DNA from: Bdellovibrionales bacterium
GTDB taxonomy: Bacteria; Bdellovibrionota; Bdellovibrionia; Bdellovibrionales; Bdellovibrionaceae
Length of the DNA: 5,240 bases
Direction of reading: 5' to 3'
Assembly: GCA_027320785.1 (NCBI GenBank)
Contig: DAHVKR010000124.1
Location: 1-5,240 of the forward strand
Notes under the pieces: model-generated
The model's database searches: none
The model's input: only the letters and a program-made list of their open reading frames with translations
What the model was told of the DNA's origin: nothing
Position numbers and translations under genes: made by a program
In this document: one piece after another, positions 1 through 5,043 of the stretch
Numbering within the stretch: the first letter of the stretch is position 1
Layout of the letters: every line of letters begins with the position of its first letter

Positions 1-436
1 AGACATCTTTACGAAGCTGTTCGTTATTTCGGAAGGCGGGCTCAACAGAGTATTGGTAATCCACACCGCCTATCAGAAAGTCTTTGATATTAATGAAGCT
101 CGCTAATTTTCCAAGGGAAAGACTAATACGGTAGCGAGAAATCTCTTTTTGAAGTTGGCTTTCGTGGTCTTTATAGATTTTCATGGAGTCTAAAAAAGAG
201 GGGTTCGTAATTTCTCTTGTTTGAGGATTTCTTTCATCAGGGCCACAAAGTTTATCAATCACATCTGATATTTTTTTAAGGGGGCTATCTTTTTGAGTCG
301 CTTCCGTTACGACTATTTGTGGACTCATTTGCGATAGAACATTCTCATAGGGACTGGATTCTGAGGCGGCAAAGGAATAGGAAGTGCCGAAAATAAAAGG
401 AATTGTGAGAATGACATGAGAAAGGTTTTTTTTCAT
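1..436 (-). CDS. Exported protein of unknown function, 3' end cut by window edge
   Basis: Reading the minus strand from an ATG at 436-434 gives 145 codons with no stop up to the window edge, so the C-terminus is missing. The protein begins MKKNLSHVILTIPFIFGTSY and has a typical Sec signal peptide: a short Lys-Lys n-region, a hydrophobic core at residues 8-20, and a likely signal peptidase I site after Ala23 or Ala24 (SFA-A-SES). There is no lipobox. The mature part is polar and has a single visible cysteine (C64, in DKLCGPDERN). Residues 80-115 are rich in Lys, Glu and Leu and probably helical. A ribosome binding site AGGTGG lies 4 bases before the ATG. The protein is therefore probably periplasmic or outer-membrane associated. 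I do not recognise the family and assign no function. It is divergent from the metallo-hydrolase gene at 600 and may share a control region with it. Confidence 0.82.
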   Translation of the reverse strand, partial: MKKNLSHVILTIPFIFGTSYSFAASESSPYENVLSQMSPQIVVTEATQKDSPLKKISDVIDKLCGPDERNPQTREITNPSFLDSMKIYKDHESQLQKEISRYRISLSLGKLASFINIKDFLIGGVDYQYSVEPAFRNNEQLRKDV

Positions 437-440
437 AAAT

Positions 441-446
441 CCACCT
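441..446 (-). promoter_or_regulatory. Ribosome binding site of the exported protein
   Basis: On the minus strand AGGTGG sits 4 bases upstream of the ATG at 436. It matches the AGGTG part of the consensus AAGGAGGTG. It supports both the start codon and the reality of this truncated gene, which otherwise rests on the open frame and the signal peptide. Confidence 0.6.
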
Positions 447-486
447 GTTAAAATGAGTCAGATCCTATAAGAGCAAGGAATAAGCC

Positions 487-498
487 GGAAAAATTTCC
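487..498. repeat. Short inverted repeat GGAAA-N2-TTTCC
   Basis: The sequence GGAAAAATTTCC has perfect 5-base arms around a 2-base centre. It lies in the divergent intergenic region, about 50 bases upstream of the minus-strand start codon. Its size and place would suit an operator half-site pair, but an arm of 5 bases in an AT-rich stretch can arise by chance. No regulator is known for it here. Confidence 0.25.
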
Positions 499-532
499 AC
501 AAATGCCCATATATTCGACTAAAGACTCGTCA

Positions 533-552
533 TTTAAGGGGGGCGCCCTAAA
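533..552. repeat. GC-rich imperfect inverted repeat with central GGGCGCCC palindrome
   Basis: The arms TTT-(A)-AGGG (533-540) and CCCTAAA (546-552) pair over 7 bases with a single bulged A and a 5-base loop. An alternative fold uses the 8-base palindrome GGGCGCCC at 541-548. It stands out from the AT-rich surroundings. No T-tract follows on either strand, so it does not look like an intrinsic terminator. It lies about 50 bases upstream of the metallo-hydrolase start, where an operator or a 5' leader hairpin would fit. Confidence 0.35.
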
Positions 553-599
553 AGGTCACGATTTACTGAGCAGTGTTTAAAAGATAGACAGGTAACTGG

Positions 600-1643
600 A
601 TGTTAGTTCTGAAAACCTTCAATCTCATTGAGGGCAAGATAACCATTCGTCAACATAGAGATATGTCCATGAATGTGAAATATTGGGGAGTGCGGGGGTC
701 TATTCCATCGGCAAATGAGCCAGAGGGATGGATGCTTCATATAGAAGGTTTGATGAGAAACTTTTTCTCTATGGGGTACCGTGAGCCCGCTCAAATCCAA
801 AAATTTTTAACGTCCATGCCGATCCCAACTGTCGGAGGATATGGAACAGCTACGACTTGTGCAGAAGTAACGAACAACAGTTCGACTATCATCATTGATG
901 GTGGCAGTGGCATTCGAAATTTAAGTGAAAAAATTATGAGCGGAACGTATGGCCGAGCCCGAGGGCCTTACCACATTTTTATAACTCACTTCCACTGGGA
1001 TCATGTGATCGGTTTGCCTTTTTTTACACCTCATTTTTTACCAGGTAGTCAGATTCATTATTATGCGGTTCAACCCGAACTCGAAAAGCTGATTCGGGGT
1101 GTTTTTATGAAACCTTATTTCCCTGTTGCCTTCGAGGCTTTGCAGGCGAAAGTTTTTTTCCATGTGCTGGAGCCTAGAAAACCTATCGAGGTCGAAGGAT
1201 TTCAAATTACTCCTTATAAATTAGATCACCCAGATCCTTGCTGGGGCTATAAAATTGAATGCGGTGGCCGCACATACTCTCACTGTGTGGACACAGAGGC
1301 GACTCGTGTGAGCCGTGAAGAGTTGGGCGAAGATCTTCCTCTCTATCAAAATTCCAATTTGATGTATTTTGATGCTCAGTACACATTTCCAGAGTTAGCT
1401 GAAAAGGCAAACTGGGGACATAGCGCAGCCCAAATAGGTCTCGACATTGCTTTTCGTGAAGGGATTGATCGTGTGATCTTTGCTCATCATGATCCAGGTG
1501 CGACGATCATGACGGTTCAAGACCTTCAGAAGCAAACGGAGACTTATTATAATTACCGACTCACGAAGTCTCAGGAGAAACAGGAATCACTTCCTCGAGT
1601 TCAGTGGGAATTTGCTTTTGAGGGAATGGAAGTTCAGGTTTAG
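600..1643 (+). CDS. Metallo-beta-lactamase-fold metallo-hydrolase
   Basis: The 347-residue protein belongs to the MBL-fold branch related to class II cyclic-nucleotide phosphodiesterases and PhnP/RNase Z-like enzymes. After a short leader comes the family opening YWGVRGSIPS (residues 28-37), then a helical insert (about 38-77), GGYGTATTCAEV (79-90) and IIIDGGSGIRNL (97-108). The metal site is complete: H130, H132, D134 and H135 in HFHWDH, H210 in LDHP, D231 in CVDTE, and H296/H297 in FAHHDP. These should hold two metal ions, usually zinc, and hydrolyse an ester or phosphodiester; the substrate cannot be read from sequence. There is no signal peptide, so it is probably cytoplasmic. The ATG at 600 has AGG seven bases upstream. 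Homologues usually begin right at the VKYWGVRG strand, so ATGs at 663 or 669 are real alternatives. The gene is convergent with the PBP gene and ends 2 bases from it. Confidence 0.9.
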   Translation: MLVLKTFNLIEGKITIRQHRDMSMNVKYWGVRGSIPSANEPEGWMLHIEGLMRNFFSMGYREPAQIQKFLTSMPIPTVGGYGTATTCAEVTNNSSTIIIDGGSGIRNLSEKIMSGTYGRARGPYHIFITHFHWDHVIGLPFFTPHFLPGSQIHYYAVQPELEKLIRGVFMKPYFPVAFEALQAKVFFHVLEPRKPIEVEGFQITPYKLDHPDPCWGYKIECGGRTYSHCVDTEATRVSREELGEDLPLYQNSNLMYFDAQYTFPELAEKANWGHSAAQIGLDIAFREGIDRVIFAHHDPGATIMTVQDLQKQTETYYNYRLTKSQEKQESLPRVQWEFAFEGMEVQV

Positions 1644-1645
1644 TT

Positions 1646-3949
1646 TTAAAGCCCGAATAGAGTTCGCTTGAAAATAAGTTTAAACTCGTCCTGCTTTTCA
1701 AGTTGAAAACCTTTGTCCTCTAAATCCTTTTTTTCGATGGTTTTTTCTTCGACTCCACTCGGCCACTTAAAGTCAGTGAGAGGAAATCTTTGTTTCGACC
1801 AAAGAGTATAGTCCGTCCACACGGGAACGGATCCTGAGGCGCCTGTTAGTTTTGTTGGAGTATTGTCATCATAGCCAACCCATACGACTGTTGTTTCAAA
1901 GGGGCTAAAGCCCGCAAACCATGTATCGCGATAATCGCTTGTCGTGCCTGTTTTTCCAGCCCAAGTATCACGGAGGCCTTTGGAGCCTGCATAGGCGGCT
2001 GTTCCTGAGATGAGAGTTTGTTTCATCATACCTACGGTAATAGCTGTTGAAACAGGGCTAAGATACTCTGTAGGAGAGTCGTTTTGAAGTTGGAAGAGTT
2101 GTTTTTGTTCGTTATCCCATATGCCTTCAATAAAGCTCGGTGTAGGGCTTTTGCCCATTTGAGAAAGTGTTAAATATATTTGAAGAACCTCGACGGGGGT
2201 GAGCTCAACCGCACCCAACGTCAGAGAGGGAAGGTTTGGAATATCACTCTTTACTCCAGCTGCCTTCAGAGTATCAATAATGGGATCAAGCCCAATATCG
2301 AGACCAAGTTTTGCAGTAGCTGCATTGAGACTGTTTTTAAGAGCGTAATAGACGGGGACTTGGCCGAGGTATTTTTTTTCATAGTTTTCGGGAGACCAGA
2401 CTTTTCCAGTGGGAAGTTTCAGTTCAAACTTTTCATCTGGAATCATGTCAGTCGGTTTATAGCCTTTTTCTATAGCCGTGAGATAAACAAAGGGTTTGAC
2501 GAGTGAACCAATTTGACGATGACTCATGGTCATGCGGTTGAATTGACTTTGTTTGAAGCTGCGACCGCCAACACCGACAGTTACTCTGCCATCATAGTCT
2601 GAGGAGATGACAACTCCTTCGAGAGATTTCTTTTCTTTTAGTTTTATTTTTTTGATGTATTTATTATGGGATTCTAGTTTGTCCAATTGACTTTGAAGAG
2701 AGTTTTGGGCCTGACTTTGGGCAGCCAAATCAAGCGTTAGAAGGATGCGCTTGTTTTCAAGAGGAATCGTGAGATTGGCCATTTGTTGTCGTGCAGCTTC
2801 GAGAAAGTAAGGGGAAGTTTCACTCGCTTGTCCAGGTGTTCGACTAGGAAGTGGTTTTGCTTTGGCTATTTGCCATTGACGATTCGTAATGTATTTTTGC
2901 TCGTGCATTTTATCTAAGACAAGATTTCGTCTGCTGAAGGCTCTTTCTGGATGTCGAAAGGGATTGTAAACACCCGGCCCATTCAGCACGGCTGCAAGCA
3001 GGGCACATTCATGAACATCCAAATCCTCAATTGGTTTTCCAAAGTAATATTCTGAAGCAGCTGGAAAGCCTATGACCTGGTAAGCTCCGTTTTGAGCCAT
3101 GTAGATAATATTGAGATAGGTTTCAAGGATTTGATCTTTGGAGTATTTTGATTCGAGCAAAACAGATATCAGCATCTCCTCGAGTTTTCTTTTATAAGTC
3201 CTTTCGGGAGTTAGAAAGTAGTTTTTAACGAGCTGTTGAGTGATCGTGCTTCCACCCTGAGCTTTTCGTCCTGTGATCACATTTTTAAATAAGGCACGGA
3301 GTGTTCCTGTTATGGAAACGCCAGAGTGCTCGAGGAAGGAAGTGTCTTCAATGGACATGACGGCTTGCATGCAGGCCGCGGGCATTTCGGAAAGAGCAAC
3401 TCGTTTTTGCATAATGGGTTGGGATCCAACCGTTTCTGCGAGTAGAAAGGGTTTTAAAGCCCATGTCCTGATATCTTGAGAGCTTGTTTCATTCCACATG
3501 TCAAAGATTTGCTCATCTGCATCGGGGTTGTCCTTGGCCTTATTGAGAGCCACAAGAATGAGGGGAGGTTCAGCTACGGCGTCCCATGAAAAATCACGAA
3601 AGCGCAGACAACTAGTGGGTGGGTCAATGAGGGACATTTTTTGTTGGCAAATAGAGGGGTCAAGAATCTGAAATTCACCTTCTCTGAGGTTTTCGCGGTC
3701 TTTTTCTTGAAAGTGAAGTTCAAATAATCTGCTCTGGAGGGTTTTGCCCACAATAAATTCATTTTTCTTAAGCCATTGAGAGGCGACAAAATACTCTGTT
3801 GTGGGTAGGAATTTCTGATCTTTAAGTTTTTTATCCAGTTCGTCAGATACCGAAAAAATGTTGAAAGCATGGGCGAAAGGGCCCACGACAAGGAGCGCCA
3901 TAAAGATTGTAAAGCCGTAGGAAAGCGTGTTTAATCGTTTCGAAAACAT
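1646..3949 (-). CDS. mrcB: Bifunctional penicillin-binding protein 1b (glycosyltransferase/transpeptidase)
   Basis: This 767-residue class A PBP polymerises lipid II into glycan strands and cross-links them on the periplasmic face of the inner membrane. After a short cytoplasmic tail, one membrane anchor spans about residues 9-30. Residues of about 48-125 resemble a UB2H domain, including LFELHFQEKDRENLREGEFQ. The GT51 domain (about 185-355) has catalytic E201 in IEDTSFLEHSG, GGSTITQQLVKN at 232-243 and ILETYLN at 274-280. The transpeptidase domain (about 443-711) has the acylated serine in SLVK (S482, K485), SLN (540-542) and KTGT (666-669), so both activities should be intact. The C-terminus is short, without the Gln/Pro-rich tail of the E. 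coli protein. I chose ATG at 3949, just after GAGG. A frame extension to a TTG at 3985 would add 12 residues and run into the divergent gene. The order of domains and the UB2H favour PBP1b over PBP1a or PbpC. Confidence 0.95.
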   Translation of the reverse strand: MFSKRLNTLSYGFTIFMALLVVGPFAHAFNIFSVSDELDKKLKDQKFLPTTEYFVASQWLKKNEFIVGKTLQSRLFELHFQEKDRENLREGEFQILDPSICQQKMSLIDPPTSCLRFRDFSWDAVAEPPLILVALNKAKDNPDADEQIFDMWNETSSQDIRTWALKPFLLAETVGSQPIMQKRVALSEMPAACMQAVMSIEDTSFLEHSGVSITGTLRALFKNVITGRKAQGGSTITQQLVKNYFLTPERTYKRKLEEMLISVLLESKYSKDQILETYLNIIYMAQNGAYQVIGFPAASEYYFGKPIEDLDVHECALLAAVLNGPGVYNPFRHPERAFSRRNLVLDKMHEQKYITNRQWQIAKAKPLPSRTPGQASETSPYFLEAARQQMANLTIPLENKRILLTLDLAAQSQAQNSLQSQLDKLESHNKYIKKIKLKEKKSLEGVVISSDYDGRVTVGVGGRSFKQSQFNRMTMSHRQIGSLVKPFVYLTAIEKGYKPTDMIPDEKFELKLPTGKVWSPENYEKKYLGQVPVYYALKNSLNAATAKLGLDIGLDPIIDTLKAAGVKSDIPNLPSLTLGAVELTPVEVLQIYLTLSQMGKSPTPSFIEGIWDNEQKQLFQLQNDSPTEYLSPVSTAITVGMMKQTLISGTAAYAGSKGLRDTWAGKTGTTSDYRDTWFAGFSPFETTVVWVGYDDNTPTKLTGASGSVPVWTDYTLWSKQRFPLTDFKWPSGVEEKTIEKKDLEDKGFQLEKQDEFKLIFKRTLFGL

Positions 3950-3972
3950 AACCTCAAAATTGGCATGTAATA
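3950..3972. promoter_or_regulatory. Very short divergent gap between PBP1b gene and DUF507 operon
   Basis: Only 23 bases lie between the two divergent start codons, so any promoter for either gene must overlap the other's coding sequence. The PBP side carries GAGG (3952-3955) only 2 bases from its ATG. The DUF507 side has no Shine-Dalgarno match. It does have a start-stop pair ATGTAA at 3965-3970, two bases before the true ATG. This arrangement makes it hard to change expression of one gene without touching the other. Confidence 0.5.
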
Positions 3973-3999
3973 ATGAAATTATCAACGACTCAACTTCAA
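3970..3999 (-). promoter_or_regulatory. Possible sigma-70-like promoter for the PBP1b gene
   Basis: On the minus strand TTGAAG (3999-3994) is followed after 18 bases by CATTAT (3975-3970). Each box matches 4 of 6 consensus bases. Transcription would begin roughly 15 bases before the ATG at 3949. The -10 box overlaps the start codon of the first DUF507 gene. It is the best pair I found by eye, but it is weak and the surroundings are AT-rich, so it may be chance. Confidence 0.22.
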
Positions 4000-4251
4000 A
4001 TGATTGCAGGCAAAGTTCTTGAAGCTTGGAAAAAGAACGGCATTATCACCTTTAAAAGTGATGAAAAGCTTGTCCTAGACCGTATGATTCAGATTTTGAA
4101 GGCTGAGTACCAAAAAGAACTGGATTTGGAACGCGATGTAAATCTTAAGCTGGATGAGCTTGAGAGAACCAATCCAGGAGAGTTCCAGCGCTATAAAATG
4201 TATCCCCTTTTGAAAAAGCAAATGGCAAAGGAAAGAAAGTTGATCCTATGA
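3973..4251 (+). CDS. DUF507 family protein, first of a tandem pair (divergent copy)
   Basis: The 92-residue protein opens MKLSTTQLQMIAGKVLEAW, matching the DUF507 (PF04368) pattern of M-x-L-S followed by a helix. A long charged stretch, about 29-65, is likely helical (KAEYQKELDLERDVNLKLDEL). The C-terminal third differs from the classic family: in place of the GSPEWDxLYxKYYEEE block it has NPGEFQRYKMYPLLKKQMAKER (67-88), which keeps a P-x-E turn followed by a basic helix. There is no signal peptide or membrane segment, so it is probably cytoplasmic. Its molecular function is unknown. The start is set by the M-x-L-S opening, although no Shine-Dalgarno is visible, so translation may be leaderless or inefficient. 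The last 4 bases (ATGA) overlap the next gene, so the two are probably translated together. Confidence 0.85.
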   Translation: MKLSTTQLQMIAGKVLEAWKKNGIITFKSDEKLVLDRMIQILKAEYQKELDLERDVNLKLDELERTNPGEFQRYKMYPLLKKQMAKERKLIL

Positions 4252-4523
4252 TTTTATCAGAAGACCGGCAAACTCATTGGGCACATCTTTTGACGGATGG
4301 CATTTGGAATGATGACCTTGTGGATTATTCTGACGATGACCAAGCATTGAGATGGGCGAAAAAAGCCATCATCGACTTTGTCAAAGAACATGAAGATATT
4401 GATCAGAGAGCCCGAGCAAAGGTGGCCAGCCTGAAGAGGGGGGTCGTCGAAGGGTCTCCTGAGTGGGATATTCTTTATAAGAAATACTATGAAGAAGAGA
4501 GAGGCAAACGTGGCCAAGGCTAA
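4248..4523 (+). CDS. DUF507 family protein, second of a tandem pair (canonical copy)
   Basis: The 91-residue protein is a typical DUF507 (PF04368) member. It opens MILSEDRQTHWAHLLTDGIW and has an acidic middle (NDDLVDYSDDD, 21-31). It then has a helix ending in IDQRARAKVASLKR, and the family's signature C-terminus GSPEWDILYKKYYEEE (69-84). It is soluble and probably cytoplasmic; the function of the family is unknown. Its ATG overlaps the stop of the first copy in an ATGA, and no independent Shine-Dalgarno is well placed, so translation is probably coupled. The two copies share only the M-x-L-S opening, a similar length and the helix pattern. They therefore look like an old duplication with divided roles, possibly a heterodimer. 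That last point is inference. Confidence 0.92.
   Translation: MILSEDRQTHWAHLLTDGIWNDDLVDYSDDDQALRWAKKAIIDFVKEHEDIDQRARAKVASLKRGVVEGSPEWDILYKKYYEEERGKRGQG
4498..4504 (+). promoter_or_regulatory. Ribosome binding site that favours the GTG start of the GroES-like gene
   Basis: AGAGAGG, with GAGG at 4501-4504, lies 5 bases before the GTG at 4510. The in-frame ATG at 4489 has no comparable site upstream. The element lies inside the 3' end of the second DUF507 gene, so ribosomes finishing that gene could re-initiate here. Confidence 0.55.
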
Positions 4524-4722
4524 AGCTAAGCTAAAAAAAGCGAAATCTAAACCTAAAGTTAAACCAAAATCCAAAATTAAGACTCCAGCAAAAGCAAAGT
4601 CGAAGGTGAAGGCAAAAAAGACAACGAAGCCTCAGAAGAAGGTTGTTGCGAAGAAGAAAGACGTCACTCAGAAAAAAACTTTACCTGTAAAGCTTTTTAA
4701 GCCGGAAAAAAAACAAAAGTTG
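4510..4722 (+). other. Lysine/alanine/proline-rich low-complexity segment
   Basis: This stretch encodes residues 1-71 of the GroES-like protein. It is made of irregular AK, SK, PK and VK dipeptides and KK or KKK runs, with about 31 Lys, no Arg, one Asp and one Glu. The DNA is strongly A-rich on the plus strand, with many AAA/AAG and GCT/GCA codons, unlike the flanking GroES coding part. Such tails resemble histone H1 C-terminal tails and the bacterial AlgP/HC1-like basic proteins, and often bind nucleic acid or acidic partners. That binding is inference. Slippage among AAA-rich codons makes length variation between strains likely. Confidence 0.8.
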
Positions 4723-5043
4723 GTTGATGTTTCTGACTTTGTGATGCCTTTGGATGATCGAATCGTTGTCCAGATTATGACTCCCGAAAGAGTCACCCCT
4801 GCGGGACTCATTATTCCTGACACAGTTGTGAATGTGGGAGGTAATCGTGAGGGAGTTGTGCTTGCGGTGGGACGTGGACATCAGAGCTCGAAAGGCCGGC
4901 TGCGTCCGATGGATGTTAAAAAAGGGGATAAAGTTTTAATCGGTGAGTACGTTGGATCTAAAATCAACTATCAAGGCCAGGATCTTGTTATTTTGCGTGA
5001 AACAGAAGTGATGGGAGTCTTGGATAAAGGGACGGTCGAATGA
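4510..5043 (+). CDS. GroES-like co-chaperonin with lysine-rich N-terminal extension
   Basis: From the GTG start this is 177 residues, against about 95 for ordinary GroES. Residues 78-173 are a full GroES (Cpn10) domain: MPLDDRIVVQ at the start, a mobile loop TPAGLIIPDT (96-105) whose Leu-Ile-Ile matches the Ile-Val-Leu triplet that docks on GroEL, EGVVLAVGRG (114-123), DVKKGDKVLIGEYVG (135-149) and the closing strand LVILRETEVMGVLD. The first 71 residues are low-complexity, with about 31 Lys and only two acidic residues, and should be disordered. A GroES domain normally caps the GroEL ring in the cytoplasm as a heptamer; no groEL gene follows here, so a partner would be elsewhere. An ATG at 4489 would add 7 residues but has no ribosome binding site. 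The gene overlaps the DUF507 gene by 14 bases and the next gene by 4. The GroES domain is clear; its role as an active co-chaperonin is likely but unproven. Confidence 0.88.
   Translation: MAKAKAKLKKAKSKPKVKPKSKIKTPAKAKSKVKAKKTTKPQKKVVAKKKDVTQKKTLPVKLFKPEKKQKLVDVSDFVMPLDDRIVVQIMTPERVTPAGLIIPDTVVNVGGNREGVVLAVGRGHQSSKGRLRPMDVKKGDKVLIGEYVGSKINYQGQDLVILRETEVMGVLDKGTVE

Larger units (their letters stand above)
437..599. promoter_or_regulatory. Divergent intergenic region between exported protein and metallo-hydrolase
   Basis: These 163 bases separate two genes that are transcribed away from each other, so promoters for both should lie here. I see no near-consensus sigma-70 promoter on either strand. 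The better minus-strand guess is TTGCTC followed 17-18 bases later by a weak TTTTAA/TTTAAC box, which is not convincing. Two symmetric elements stand out: a small inverted repeat at 487-498 and a GC-rich hairpin at 533-552. Either could be an operator. The assignment as a control region rests on gene orientation, not on a recognised binding motif. Confidence 0.45.

Noticed and set aside
541..552. Intrinsic terminator at the GC-rich hairpin
   Set aside because: No run of T follows the hairpin on either strand, and both neighbouring genes run away from it.
603..800. Minus-strand 65-codon open frame opposite the metallo-hydrolase start
   Set aside because: It is a shadow of the metallo-hydrolase gene without its own ribosome site or recognisable motif.
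2180..2506. Plus-strand 108-codon open frame
   Set aside because: It is antisense to the transpeptidase domain of the PBP1b gene, whose motifs confirm the minus-strand reading. No signal sequence or ribosome site supports it.
3574..3891. Minus-strand 105-codon open frame
   Set aside because: It lies in another frame inside the well-supported PBP1b gene and resembles no family.
3950..3985. Extension of the PBP1b gene to an upstream TTG
   Set aside because: The extra 12 residues precede the usual short cytoplasmic tail and overlap the divergent gene. The ATG at 3949 has GAGG nearby and gives the expected N-terminus before the membrane anchor.
4489..4509. ATG at 4489 as the start of the GroES-like gene
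   Set aside because: It has no ribosome site and would make a 35-base overlap. The GTG at 4510 has AGAGAGG at good spacing. The choice changes only 7 residues, so it is a preference and not a proof.
4257..4574. Minus-strand open frame with a hydrophobic N-terminus rich in Leu, Ala and Phe
   Set aside because: It is the reverse complement of the DUF507 gene and the lysine-rich tail; AAA/AAG and GCT codons read backwards give Phe, Leu and Ser/Ala. It has no ribosome site and no family resemblance.
4510..4722. A-rich repetitive DNA as a possible repeat array or CRISPR-like element
   Set aside because: The repetition is at the level of lysine-rich codons with irregular spacing. There is no repeat unit or spacer structure.
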